Below, piece by piece: positions 49,110 through 60,348 of a stretch of 64,000 nt of DNA; within the stretch, counting starts at the first letter, position 1, and each line of letters starts with the position of its first letter. The position numbers and the translations under genes are program-made. The notes beneath the pieces are model-generated. The model searched no databases, was not told where the DNA came from, and saw only the letters and a list, made by a program, of their open reading frames with translations. This DNA comes from Acanthosepion lycidas. Lineage: Eukaryota; Mollusca; Cephalopoda; Sepiida; Sepiidae. The DNA lies in assembly GCA_963932145.1 (NCBI GenBank), contig OZ010581.1, positions 83,364,093 through 83,428,092 on the forward strand, given 5' to 3'.

Positions 49110-49995
49110 TTTTATTTACAGAAAGGTAAACAGTGTACAAACTGCAAAAGATATATGCCATTCCATTTATGGAGATGGTTCCATAGCTGAGAGTATTGTT
49201 TGGAAGTGGTATGCTAAGGAAGTGGAAATTTTGATTTGGAAGACCGAGCATATGCTGGCAGGTCTACAGTCATTGATGATGACCAAAGTGAGATGCTAAT
49301 TAAAAATAATCTACATCACATGACATAGGGCATCAGAGATATTTCATATATCTCTTTTGAAAACACTTGGATATGTAAATCACTACAATGTTTGGGTGCT
49401 TCATGAATTAACTGGAGAAAAATGAATGGAATGCTTTTGCATCTGTGATTCTCTGCTAAAACAACAAACACAGGCTATTTTTGAAAATAACAATCACAGG
49501 TGATGAAAAATGAATTGTTTACAACAATGTGAAGCAAAAAAAGGTCTTTAGAAAACAAAATGAGCCTTAGTTAAATACTCCAAAAGTTGGTTTTCATTGG
49601 AAAAAGGTGATGCTGTGTGTCTGGTAGGATTGGAAGGGCATTGTTTATTACAAGCTCCTGAAAAATCAGATGCTGAACTCATGCAAGTAGTGTCCTATTT
49701 GAACTGATTAAAAGCAGCAATCAATGAAAAATATCTGGAATTGGCCAATTGGAAGGTTTTCAACTTTAACAATGCCAGACCTCACATCTCTTTACAGACC
49801 TAAGCAGAAAGTAGTACTACTTGGGAGCATCTTCAGATTACAACTTTTAATCTCTACAAAATTCTCTTGATTGGAAGAACTTTAATTTTCTGAAAGCTTA
49901 TAAAAACTACTTAGACCAGTTCATCACCCAGAAAGATGCCAAGTTCTGGGAGGATGGAATCACTAAGCTGCTTCAAAGATGGCAAAAGTAGTAAC
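49110..49995 (+). pseudogene. mariner transposase relic
   Basis: The + strand in broken frames gives YGDGSIAESIVWKWYAKE, DLEDRAYAGRSTVIDDDQ, HHMT, KTLGYVNHYNVWVLHELTGE, TGDEKWIVYNNVKQKK, KVMLCVWWDWKGIVYYKLL, LKAAINEKYLELAN, FNFNNARPHIS and KFWEDGITKLLQRWQK. This is the full motif order of an approximately 345-aa mariner transposase. The first catalytic Asp (TGDE) is kept. The second is Asn (NNARPH for DNARPH). The third lies in a deleted stretch. It is inactive. The terminal inverted repeats were not found, and it need not be the source of the MITEs at 7679 and 15076. Confidence 0.9.
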
Positions 49996-49999
49996 CATT

Positions 50000-50377
50000 T
50001 TGACTGAATAAATCTATGTAAAAAATTGTTTTTGAAATTCATTTAAAAAACACACAAAACTTTTTTGCTAATTCAATATATTAATCTTATGTTTTTACTT
50101 GTTTTAATGGTCACTATTTACCATAAGATTACAATATATTCAGTCTACAAACATAGCAATGTTTTTGACAATGTCACATGAAAATTACTGGGTGATGAAT
50201 TGAAGTTTTACAAATTAAAACAAAATTTAAATTGTTGGCCCAAATAAATCTTGTTAAACTGCCTCATTTTATCTGTACTGTTTAGTATTGATCTGTATCC
50301 TTTACCTACATGGTAACTTTGCTACCATTTTTACCATCACCATTAACCCTGCACCTTATTCATTGCATGCCTTCCAG
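50000..50377. other. Intron before exon i
   Basis: Short AT-rich stretch after the mariner relic. The acceptor tract is CTTATTCATTGCATGCCTTC. Confidence 0.5.
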
Positions 50378-50611
50378 GTGCCTTCCTCACTTGATCAACA
50401 GCTTTTGCAGGCACCAGCTACCACAACCACCTGTCTCGTCACTACTACATCCACCACTACCAAAAGCGTTACAGACTCTCGCTTGTGGACCAGGATGTCA
50501 TTGCTTAAGACAGGCAGTTCAAGCATGGTTCCAGCTGTAATTATTCCTGAACATGAACCTGACACCATTCCTCGTTCAGCATCTAGTCCCTGGCTTGCAT
50601 GTGATGTTAAT
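50378..50611 (+). CDS. PPP1R12A: MYPT exon i: KTGS/RSASSP segment, phase 0-0
   Basis: Acceptor CATGCCTTCCAG and donor AAT/GTGAGT. 78 codons begin VPSSLDQQLLQAPATTTTCL and include SRLWTRMSLLKTGSSSMVPA and TIPRSASSPWLACDVN. The blocks W-R-x-x-LxKTGS and RSASSP lie in the same order and spacing as in vertebrate MYPT1 (WRLGLRKTGS...TRSASSPRL), which ties the exon to the family. RSASSP is a likely serine-phosphorylation segment by analogy. Exons h and i are separated by a 12-kb intron full of mobile elements. Confidence 0.9.
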
Positions 50612-51029
50612 GTGAGTTCTTTCTCACTTCTTGTTTCCTGCAGCGCATTACTGACAAGCAGTTGATTTTTTAAAATTTTCTTTTGTTTTTATATTTTCAC
50701 ATGTTTTTGCATGAATTACTTTTAAAAAATGTTATAAACGTTTTTTTTTTTATTTCAAACATATAAAACTAGCTGACACTACCTCTTTAATTCACATTGA
50801 AACTGTTTTATTCCCTATTACAACTTGTTTAATCGGACAATGATCATTATCCTATTTTTATTATCTTGCAGATTTTTTCAAAGTCATGTTCTATATAAAA
50901 TTGATAGTTTAGGTTAGATTTAAGTATAATCCTCTTCACCATTATCTTTTTAAAGGGGATACTTCAATGTTATTTAAGTTTCTAATTTTTATTCAAGAAC
51001 TTTTATTTATTTATTTAAATTTTTAAAGA

Positions 51030-51660
51030 TCAAAGTTAGCTGGAAAGCAAGAAGCCAGATTTTCATTTTATGATTTGATAAGACTGAATAATTTCAAAAA
51101 TTCATCCAGAAATACCATAACCTTTGAACTTGGGAAGAAGACCGGTATGCCAAACCCTGTCAAGATGTCCAAATCAACATTCTTATCTAAAGCTTGACAG
51201 ACTCTCAGCAATAATCATTAGTACATCAACAGTTGGCCTAGAGAAGTGAAAGTCATATTTTGTGTCTGAAAGAAGGCCCTGCAATGTGAGATGCTTAACC
51301 AGTTCAAAGTTGATTAGTGCCTCTAGTAGTTTACCAAAAAGAGGTAGAAGAGTCGGACAGTTCACCAGAGTTCTTGGAGACTAGAACAATAGAGGAGGCT
51401 TTCCAACAAGCAGGAAAGCAAGAGGTAGCAAGACATTTATTGTAGAGTTTGGAGAGAGCAGGAGTCGGTCAGGAGCATATTTCCTAAGGACTATTACAGG
51501 GATACTATCAGGTCCACATGCTTAGAGATGATAGCTCAAACCATGGAAGAAGTTATATGCATATCACTCAATAGAGACTCAGTTCTAAGTGGAAAGTCAA
51601 GTAAGGATGCTCCAGATGAGTCAAGAGTGGAGTTTGAAGAAAATTTGAAAGTAAAACATT
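51030..51660 (-). pseudogene. Antisense LINE reverse transcriptase fragment (finger/palm)
   Basis: Minus strand: LSGPDSIPVIVLRKYAPDRL (near 51510), LPLFGKLLEALINFELVKHL (near 51340), QGLLSDTKYDFHFSRPTVDV, LMIIAESLS, then KVMVFLDEFLKLFSLI. This is the GPDxIPxxVL...LPxFGKxxExLIN...QxGFRxxRST order of jockey-type RTs. Stops and frameshifts are present. It covers the N-terminal half of the RT; the active-site box is absent. Confidence 0.82.
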
Positions 51661-52582
51661 TTGTATTATTAGCAGATGTTAACACCTCAAATTGAGTGAA
51701 AAGACGAGGAATAAAAAAAACATGCTCTTATTTAATACATTATTACAGAACCAAATTTTTTAGACTATATGGTGCCTCATTTTATCAGCAAAGACTTAGC
51801 TCCCTCAAGGATACATTTACATTTATTATGTGCAGCCATGAATAGGCATCTGTTGTGATCAGAACTGTCATGCCAACTCAGAAAAGGTGATTCCTGTGGG
51901 CTATAGCAGCTGAACAGGCAATTTTTTTTTTTTTTTCATTTTTGTTTTTTAAGTTTAAACTTTCTTTAGTGACAAAAACTCCAATGACATGTTTATTATC
52001 TTATGGGCTAAGGCTGCAGAAATTAGTTTAAATCTTCAACAAAAAAAAGAAATACTTTCCACCCAGTATTTTCTTCTGCTATAAAAAAACATGTCTTTAA
52101 AAACATTGGATAATTGACACCAATCTCATATTTTGATCATTAAAGATTAATATATACTGCTTTTGAGAAATTTAAGCCCTTATTTCTTCTGTGATATAAA
52201 AAAATAGTTTAAATTTTAATGGTCTAAATGCTTCTTTTCAACATCTTCTTCATACATCTACAGATTATTTTGCTTTATTGTTCATTAACATTTATTAATA
52301 TTTGCCGTATTTCATGTTCATTGTATATCTATGTAAATAAAATTATAGCTTCAATATAGTTATTTCATGAATATTTTATTTATAAATGTTTTTCATACAC
52401 TGTGATGTATGTCATTAAAATTATGCAATGAAAATAGTTAACTCAAACTTTTAAATATAGATGATAAAATATACTATTTATGAAAGATTTTATTTTTCAT
52501 TGAATAGAGCAAAATTCATATTTCAATCAAATTAAAAATTATACATCTGAAATATTGTTTCATTTTTATAATTTTTTGATAG

Positions 52583-52701
52583 GACAAAGCAAGAGCACGA
52601 CGACCATTCTCAAGTACCAGTGGTGTTTCTGCAGGAGGAGTACATCAAACTGATGCACCAACAAACAAATCTGTTACTCTAACTGGTATAAATAATGAAA
52701 G
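52583..52701 (+). CDS. PPP1R12A: MYPT exon j: central linker (last exon in window)
   Basis: Acceptor TTTTTTGATAG and donor GAAAG/GTTAGT. It has 39 codons plus AG of an Arg codon: DKARARRPFSSTSGVSAGGV, then HQTDAPTNKSVTLTGINNE. It occupies the place of the DNKEKEKDSKGTRL...RRLAST region of vertebrate MYPT1. Ser/Thr-rich, no domain. The ending phase requires a downstream exon starting with one base. None was found between 52702 and 64000, so the intron runs past the window end. Confidence 0.85.
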
Positions 52702-53706
52702 GTTAGTACATTTTTGTATAATGTTGCTGATACACTGTATTGTATTAGACTTTACTTGATATTTCAAATTGCTCTTTACCTACTCCAACTGCTTAGCTTT
52801 ATGTCCTTACCTTTTCTACATTTTCTGTTCCTAGATTCATATCCTATTCATGCTAACTTCATAATAAATAAATTCAAGTTTACTGATAATATTGTATATG
52901 TATGTATATAGTTTTTTCGATTGTTGAAAGCTTGTTTTGCTTTCCAATTTCTAAATTGCCCATTAAAAAAAAAAAACTATGAATTGGGTATCAGTTATTC
53001 ATTGAAAATACTAAATAATGATAGAAATTAAACAACTGCTCTTGATTATAGCCAAGTATTATAGGAATCAGTCAAATGAATTTTTAATGTTTACACCATA
53101 CCATCCTTAAACATTTTTTTGTACAAAACATTGTGTTCTTGCTTTTTTTTCCTAAATAAGCACTGCTCAATTGTACAAGAAAATTGTGTTCTAATAATAA
53201 TCAATAATATTTTTCTGCCACATACATTAAAAATTGGTATATTTAAATATTTTCTTATAGTTACCATCTATCAATATTGCATAGTTATAAACTTCATGTT
53301 TTAATTAGGTATACAAAATTTACATACCTTATCTCAGAAAAAAATTAGTTGAATATAAAAATGTATTAACCTGTTTAAAATTTAGTTTTTCTTGAAAGAA
53401 AATTGAACTTTTAATTGTTGATTTTAAACTTAATCTGTTGATTAAATTTCTCTATTAAAAAAAGAAACCCTTATTATATATAATTTATTATTTTAATTGA
53501 AAATTAACAAATTTCTGTGTACTATTAACTAAAATTTGGAACAGGATAACTTTGCAGATCATCTGATTCAATAATTCCAGATTATAAAACTTTCAAATTT
53601 AAAAAATGTTGAATGATATATGATAAAAATATAGTTTTAACATGTGTTATATTTATGGGTTAAAGTGCTCAATGTCAGGGATAGTGTATGTAAATATAAG
53701 AGTGGA

Positions 53707-53753
53707 CATGCTTAAACACAATCTTCAGGCCATAAAGATTGTGTTTAAGCATG
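53707..53753. repeat. Perfect 19-bp hairpin
   Basis: CATGCTTAAACACAATCTT, a 9-nt loop CAGGCCATA, then the exact reverse complement AAGATTGTGTTTAAGCATG. No protein context. Confidence 0.85.
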
Positions 53754-53775
53754 AAACAGGCTGTCACTCTCAATG

Positions 53776-53780
<5 letters not shown>

Positions 53781-53808
<28 letters not shown>
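53781..53808. repeat. (TA)n microsatellite
   Basis: About 14 TA units, 28 bp after the hairpin. Confidence 0.95.
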
Positions 53809-53811
<3 letters not shown>

Positions 53812-55795
53812 GATGGACATTTTTATTGAAAAGTTGTGTTATCGTGAAAAGTACCCTTCAAAAATTTCAGCCCTATACCTTACTAAATCACCAAGTGTAA
53901 AAATGTACCTTCTATATCATTTAAACTTCATCTGTAAAGAAAGAGAAGCAAAAAGCTGGAGACTGGTCAACATTTTGGTCTAAAAATTATCATATAAAGC
54001 ATTACATCACCTGCTCATTACCAAATCTAAAATATGTCCAATGCTGCCACTAACTGATAAATTGCTTTATGTAACAAGTATGTGTATGCATGACTATTCA
54101 GTTGAATTAATGCCCTTTCTAAACTTCCTAATATTCAGTTTAATTTTCCTGAGGTCCCATAACGCATGCTATATGGATACAAAAGTTTGATATTTCTACC
54201 TAATTATCTATTTTATCTACCTACCTCCATATTTTTAAAGTAAAATTTTGGCAGGACTTCATAATTTCATGTTTAAATGCTTAATTTCAGGCTTACAAAA
54301 ATACTATAATGTTAATTTTTAAAACTTTATTTTTATATGAATTTAGTTCTCTACAAAATACTGACAAAATAACTATTCCACAAAATGTTTAAATTTTCTA
54401 TACTTGAATGTCAGTAAACTATCAGTAAAATGAAAAACCTCTCACTTTACCATAAATTTTCTAAAGCTAAAATGCATAGACATTAAATTTTGATATTAAT
54501 TTGTCATATGAACTGATAAATGAATTAGTAGTCAAATTTAGTTGCTCAGATTTCTTAGATTAAGCATTTGACGAGTTTCTCTTTTGTTGCTTTTGATTGC
54601 AATGCTCAGGTCATCTTTATTTTCTAGTACTGTTCTATGCAACTAATTAAAACCATAGACTAAAAATGATAAAAAAAACAAAAATAAGTCAGGAAACTAG
54701 ATTTATAATCATAATTAGTGTACAGTAATATTTGCTACTTTGAAAAAACTTTCATTATAAATTAATGTCATTTAATTTTTTTCTTTTCTTGAATTTTATT
54801 TTAGACATTTTTACTAGTTTCAAAAAGTACATTAGATTTTGTAGGAAAATTGAAAAGAAACTGACAAAACATCTCATTGATTTCTTTAAATATCCTAGCA
54901 ATAATTTGTCAATCTTTTGAACAATCTTTGAGAGGAACATCTCAATAGGGATTTGATTTTACTACTTTATAGGGATAAATACAGAATATTTTTCTTCATT
55001 TAACTAATTCAAAAAGAATTCAAATATTTTATTCTGATAGATTTTGATCTTTAAAGACACATCAGTTTATTTTCCTGTAAATATATTCACAAAAGCTATA
55101 GCATAATTCCTCGTTAGCAATGCTTTTAAATTGTATAATAAAGCTTATAACTAATTCAAAAAACTGTCAAATTGTAGGCACACATAATTTTATAGTGTCA
55201 ACGAATAGTTGATTTTAACCTAAAGTGTATAAAATTAACCAGATAATTTTAAAACCTGATGAACAGGATTAATCTGAGTAACATCAAAATTCAATGATCT
55301 TTTAGAGAAATTAGATAAGTCAATGATTAAATTTTAGCAATGAATGTAAAAAGCAAGATCCTTATGGAAAAACAATTGTATTCTTTTTTGTTCTCTAATA
55401 CATGGTTTCTGTTATCTCAATTTTTTTTTTTTTTTTTTTTTTAACCAAGTTGTGTTTGAGTCTACTTTTTCAGCTATGCTGTCATGAATGTCTTTATGTA
55501 CTTGTTGATTTCACTTGGTGAGAAAACATTTGGTTTTACACTGTAAGGATAGCATACTTGAATGTTGTACACCTTTTTCTGTGTTCTAGTCAATGTTGTC
55601 TAACTGTTTACTTTCTCTATATGAAACTTTCAAACACAGCATGGCATGATGTATTTCAAATGACTTTCATCATCTTTTCAGCACATTTCTTTTAATCATT
55701 AGCTTCTTTAATCAAATGATTTTCTTTCAATTCTTTAATTATTTATTGTTCTGGTTCTCATACCTCATATGTATGTATAATCCTTCCTAACAGGT

Positions 55796-56475
55796 AGGTC
55801 TCTGAAGATAGTTATCAATGGCCTGTTCTTCGGAGCCCAAGAGATCAACATAGGGGTTCCTCTGGGTCCACTCCATGAACCAACCCTTTTTTTTTTTTTT
55901 TATCTACATAAATGATCTGCCTAAGAATATGCTCAGATCATTTATAAATATCTATGCCAATGATACAACTATATATGGGTACACCTCTAAGACTCTCAAT
56001 GGTCAGAGATTGGCAACTGATCTCTTTCGATCTTGCACAAATTACCCAATGGGATAAAAACTGGCTGGTTATATTCAATGCCTCAAAGACCAAGCTAGTT
56101 ACATTTCATCATTGCCAATCTGACCCCGAAGAACCACCAATCAGAATGGTCCTCTTGGGGAAGCACTGTGCCTTGAAAGACTATTGAGCTATCCTCTACT
56201 TTTACAAGAGCCAGATCAGGCCAAAAATGGAGCACTGTTGTCATATTTGGGTGGGATAGTTCAAAAATATCTCCAAGCCCTTGTGGGTGACAAATTATTC
56301 TCCACTCTTTCACCCCTCTCCCACAAGCGGGATGTGGCAAATCTCTCACTGTTCTAACGCTACATCCACGGAAAGTGCTCAGGCAAACCCTGGTCCCACT
56401 GAGGCAAACCTTCTCAGAATAGATGGTAAAATATGGCAATATTAATGTTGAATAAATCAAATAAATATTGGGTAC
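55796..56475 (+). pseudogene. LINE (jockey-like) reverse transcriptase to C-terminus, 5'-truncated
   Basis: The + strand reads SLKIVINGLFFGAQEINIGV, PLGPL (for PQGS), a T-run disruption, then YINDLPKNMLRSFINIYAND with TTIYGYTSKTLNGQRLATDL, QWDKNWLVIFNASKTKLVTF, SQIRPKMEHCCHIWVG and a C-terminal RIDGKIWQY. The YADD box is YAND, with the first catalytic Asp lost. The 5' truncation at about 55796 is typical of LINE copies. Confidence 0.87.
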
Positions 56476-56739
56476 ATAATAAAATAATGGCTATACAATT
56501 GTAATATGTTTTTATTTAAGAAAAATATTTTGTAATTATATTTTAAGGTAAAAGATAGATAATACCAGCATAACACCATTAATTCATTTCTTTAGTTTAA
56601 CATAGCTTTTTTGTTAGCAAACTTTATAATATGCAATTTTTCTTGTAAACACAGAGAACATAGGTTGTGTAAGGATTTACAAGTTCTAGTTTTTTTAGGG
56701 GTTTTTTTTTTTTATATTTTCCATTTTACCATAGGAGTT

Positions 56740-57004
56740 TTAAGTACCAAAAATATTTAAAAAGGGATGTTCTATTACAGTACGCATTATTGTTGAAAGA
56801 TACCACCTGGTTTTAAAGGAATTTTTGGTACTGCTGATATAAAATGTTTTAGCTGTTGGATTTTCTCGAGATGAAATAGTATTTTGGTAAACAAGGGAAT
56901 CAGTTTGACACTTATTTTGTAATGGACAGTCATTAGGATTTTTACAATTACACAAGTGAGTATCATTATTGCTTGCTGCTTTGAAATGGTGATTGTTATT
57001 TAAG
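56740..57004 (-). pseudogene. Penelope-like element, GIY-YIG C-terminal part
   Basis: Minus strand: FKAASNNDTHLCNCKNPNDC, PLQNKCQTDSLVYQNT, AKTFYISSTKNSFKTRWYL. The CNC...CPL...KC Cys pattern followed by a VY...YIx-T-xxxFKxR stretch is the linker and GIY-YIG endonuclease start of Penelope-like retroelements. YIG reads YIS here. It ends at 57004, four bases from the Ty3/gypsy LTR. Confidence 0.75.
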
Positions 57005-57008
57005 TAAG

Positions 57009-57206
57009 TGGTTTAGGCTACTGTACCCAAGTAGAACAATCTAGCAGGTAGTAATAATGGAACTGGTACTCGTCGCAGTCAATAGGCATAGACCAATGGG
57101 TGTCGTCGTCAACCTGTACCTCTACATCAGCCTGTATTTATGGCTGACAGCAGCCAATCATATTCCTGTGAGGGGGAACACAGGTGTATGAATATTCATT
57201 ACATCA
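57009..57206 (-). repeat. 3' LTR of the 57-62 kb element
   Basis: 198 bp, starts TGGTTTAGGCTACTG and ends ATTCATTACATCA on the + strand. Closely similar to 61638-61847. Confidence 0.9.
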
Positions 57207-57214
57207 CCTCCCAC
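57207..57214 (-). other. Polypurine tract
   Basis: Antisense GTGGGAGG immediately before the TGATGTAATG start of the LTR. It is the expected primer site for second-strand synthesis. Confidence 0.75.
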
Positions 57215-57318
57215 TGAGCTAAATTTTCCCATGAAATTTAGCTTCAGTACTTTCTCTTTTTAAGGTCTGGACTTAATCGATTGACTTTTTTCCTAAGTCT
57301 TTTTCGCCTCAATCCTCC

Positions 57319-58461
57319 TTACAGTGGTGGCGTTTGACACACTGGTACCTCTGGCAGTGAGGTCGGGGATACCTCCATTGGAGAATGTGGCCTTACTGGA
57401 ACGGAAATTTGAAATACGTCATACAAGACTTCAATTGGAATCTCTTCAGTATTTTCCATGACCTCTGTAGTGTGTCTGGGTCTCAATTGATTCCAATGCT
57501 TTTGCACAGAAATGTCTGGGTCTCAATTGATTCCAATGCTTTTGCACGGAAATGTTTCCCTTTTTATGTCATATATATGACCTGACCAATTCTTTTGGTT
57601 ATCAGTCCTAAATTTCTTGAAAAAAACTTTATCACCTGGCTTATACACTTTAGTCATCTGGTTTTCTTTTCTAGCAGTTTTCTTCACCGGACTAGGCAAC
57701 AGCCTATCGAACACAGAACATATTTTTCTCGCAAACATTAACTCTGCTGGCAATAACCCTGACGTCGTATTCAGGTTTGGCATGATTATATATGCTGCCA
57801 AAAATTTCTGAATGCTTCTTTCATTCATGTCCATGCCATGATGTTTCTTCAACACTTGCTTAAAGGTGTCCACGAATTTTTCCACCTGTCCATTCAATCT
57901 TGGATGATATACTGGCATTGTCATGTGATCAATGGATAATGATGTACAGAATTCCTTGAATTCTCTTCCCGTAAACTGCATTCTGTTGTCACTGACTAAA
58001 GTTTTAGGGAGTCCAAAGCGACTAAAAATTTCATTAAGCGCATTTATTGTATTTGTTGCAGTCGGATGTCTGCACTTAACAATTTCTGGTCACTTAATGA
58101 AACTGTCTACAATAATCAGGTAATAAGATCCATTTATGGGCCCTGCATAGTCAATATGCAATCGAGTCCATGGGGCATCTGTCTTTGGCCATGGCTTAAT
58201 CTTTACCAGTGGATCCCTTGCTGCCAGTTGACATCCTCTGCACTGTTTCACCAAGTTTTCTATGTCTTGGTCCATCCTCGGCCAATATGTATAGCCTCTC
58301 ATTAGAGATTTCATTCTTAAAATCCCTGGATGGCCAGTATGAAATTCTTTCAGAATTTTCTTTTGTAGAGTAGCCAGCATTACACCCCTATCTGCATATA
58401 GTAATACCTGTTCGCAAATTGAAAAAGGTGACACACTCATTCCTTTTTTTAGTTCTCTCAT
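57319..58461 (-). pseudogene. Integrase of the 57-62 kb element
   Basis: From 58461: an HHCC zinc domain (FHTGHPGILRMKSLMRGYTY, then CRGC), then core motifs. The first Asp is in LHIDYAGPI, the second in VSDNRMQF, and the Glu is in HPRLNGQVEKFVDTFKQ, so the DDE triad can be read. A stop/frame change lies near 58090. The C-terminal part (VYKPGDKVFFKKFRTDNQKN) runs to about 57523. A 40-bp tandem duplication (57472-57551) then shifts the frame before the last block HWNQLRPRHTTEV. Confidence 0.88.
57472..57551. repeat. 40-bp tandem duplication in the integrase tail
   Basis: TGTCTGGGTCTCAATTGATT...TTTTGCAC occurs twice in direct succession with one base difference. 40 is not a multiple of three, so it breaks the frame. 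Confidence 0.9.
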
Positions 58462-59243
58462 TCAACCAGACATGTTTTTCATTTTTTTAATGAAATCATC
58501 GTTCTCTGCTGCTTTTTTCACATCTTCTGGAGTAACCGGTAGTTCTCTAATAGTGTTGCATAACAGACCCGACAATTCATTTTCGTCTCTTAGTACCGCT
58601 ATTACTGTTTCTTCCAGTGGTTCCATATATTTAGGTATTAACCTCAACAACCCATCGGCGTGACCTAGCTTCTTTGAAGGCACATATTCCATTTTGAAAT
58701 TATAATTCACTAGAATTATACCCCAACGCTGTAGTCGATTTGCCATGTGAGTTGGTATTCCTTTTTTTTTAACCAAATATTGCTAACGGCAGTTTGTGGT
58801 CTGTTTGCAGAATAAATTCTCTTCCATATAGAAACCTGTGAAATTTTTTTACAGCGTAGATTATTGCTAAACTCTTTTTTTTCAATTTGATTGTAACTTC
58901 GTTCCACAGACAGTAACATTCTCAAGGCATGTGCTATTGGCTTTGTAGATCTGTCCTCAAATTTATGAAGCTATACCGCACTCAGTCCCTCATTACTGGC
59001 ATCTGCTGCTACAATGATTTTCCTCTTGAGGTCGAAATGTGCCAATGATAGGTCTGCTAATAGACAGCTTTTTATTTTTTTAAAAGCCTGTTCGTATTCT
59101 TTCGACCATATCCACTTTGTGCCCTTTTTCAGCAAATTATTTAAAGGAGCTCTCATATCATACATTTTTGGGATATAAATGCTATAGTAGCTTACTAATC
59201 CCAAGAATGCCTGGAATTTAGCCACATTATCAGGTGCTAGCAT
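58462..59243 (-). pseudogene. RT thumb and RNase H of the 57-62 kb element
   Basis: Minus strand: KFQAFLGLVSYYSIYIPKMY, PLNNLLKKGTKWIWSKEYEQ, AFKKIKSC, then RNase H start IIVAADASNEGLSAV. A stop/frame change near 58970 is followed by RLQRWGIILVNYNFKMEYVP and GHADGLLRL at 58776-58640. GLLRL replaces the usual DxLSR ending. Confidence 0.85.
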
Positions 59244-59320
59244 ATTTTTATAGCCTCAGCCCTTTCTGGATCCGGTTTTCTTCCTTTATTGTCAATGATC
59301 TGCCCTAAATATTTTATCTT

Positions 59321-59749
59321 CTATAAGAACTCGCATTTTTCAGCACTCATTTTGAACCCATATTCCTCAATTCTCTGAAATACTGCTCTGATGTCCGTTT
59401 TGTGTTGAGCCTCGTTTTCAGTTTTAATCAAAATATCATCTAAGTATGCGATTACATACTCCATACCAGCCAACATTGTGTCCATCACTTGCTGGAATAG
59501 GCTTGGATCTACCTTCAATCCAAAAGGGAGATGATTAAGTTTAAAAATCCCTTTATGCGTGTTTATAATCAGGTACTTCGAACATTCTTCACTGACTTTA
59601 ACCTGAAGGTAAGCCTCCAACAAGTCCAACTTTGAAAACACTCTACCTCTGTTTAATTTAGTGAATATATCTTCAGGAGACAGTAGAGGGTACGCATGGT
59701 CTTTCAAACAGTCATTTAAGCCTTGTCGAGAAGTCCTGCACACACACAC
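59321..59749 (-). pseudogene. Reverse transcriptase palm of the 57-62 kb element
   Basis: Minus strand: YPLLSPEDIFTKLNRGRVFS, KLDLLEAYLQVKV, FKLNHLPFGLKVDPSLFQQV, MDTMLAGMEYVIAYLDDILI. The YLDD active site is intact. The start of the RT (59750-60000) is frameshifted, with a repetitive CA/TC stretch at the junction. Confidence 0.9.
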
Positions 59750-60014
59750 TCTGATTTTTCAGTTTTTCTTTTTTATATATACGGTTTGAGACACCAATCC
59801 GAGAAATCAACTTTTGAAATTACACTAATTTTCTCCAACCTTTCTAATTCCTCATTTATTCGAAGTTGACTTCTGTTTTTGTGCACAGACCTAGTCCTTC
59901 TGAAAAGACACGAGTGAATTCATTTTTCAACTCCGTAATAAATCTTTCTGTTTGCTTCATCTTATAGTTCCCTATGATGTTCACTTTGTTACAGAAAGAA
60001 TTTACTGGTAATTC

Positions 60015-60310
60015 TCACAAATTAAACAATACAATCCAGTCTGTACCAAAGAGGTTTACTGAACCAGGGAGCACATACACTTTCGATTTGTGAATTTTTC
60101 CCATGAACAAAATGTTACATTTTAATTCACCTCTAAACTTAAGTATTTTTCCTGACACTCCCCTGGCAATTTTGTCTGTTTTAGTCAATGTCAGGTAACC
60201 GATTTTTTTTTTTTCCATGTTTGCTCGTTTATTACCAAGATATCACTTCCTGAATTGAGTAATAATTTTACAGTCTGCCCATTTATTTTTACATTGAGGT
60301 ATTTTCTTCT
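60015..60310 (-). pseudogene. Aspartic protease of the 57-62 kb element
   Basis: Minus strand: YLNVKINGQTVKLLLNSGSD, ILVINEQTWKK, then after a T8 run KIGYLTLTKTDKIARG and GSVNLFGTDWI. The catalytic DTG/DSG is NSG, so the protease is dead. The A/T homopolymer in the middle also causes a frameshift. Confidence 0.85.
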
Positions 60311-60348
60311 TTGACCCTCCTCAATTTCGTTTTTAGACAAAACTACAT

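Larger units (their letters stand above)
13608..52701 (+). other. PPP1R12A: Gene model: protein phosphatase 1 regulatory subunit 12 (MYPT), ten internal exons
   Basis: Ten exons (13608-13726, 22954-23116, 23969-24113, 26750-26824, 27424-27497, 29595-29767, 33862-33905, 38111-38350, 50378-50611, 52583-52701) join in one frame for about 461 codons, all with AG acceptors and GT donors. The spliced product follows the vertebrate MYPT1/MYPT2 order: last ankyrin repeats, a short KKQ-rich segment, an acidic Ser/Glu linker, then a KTGS...RSASSP segment. In that family the protein binds the PP1 delta catalytic subunit and directs it to myosin light chain and other cytoskeletal substrates. The start, RVxF motif, first ankyrin repeats, inhibitory RRSTQGVTL-type site and C-terminal leucine zipper are not in the window, so the gene is partial at both ends. 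Many invertebrates have one MYPT gene, so assignment to 12A rather than 12B or 12C is nominal. The family call is secure. Confidence 0.93.
52702..55795. other. Intron after exon j
   Basis: AT-rich. Holds a perfect hairpin (53707-53753), a (TA)n tract (53781-53808) and a T run (55420-55442). No gene recognised. Confidence 0.5.

Noticed and set aside
53707-53753. microRNA precursor
   Set aside because: The stem is only 19 bp and perfectly paired, shorter than typical animal precursors, and no homology was recognised.
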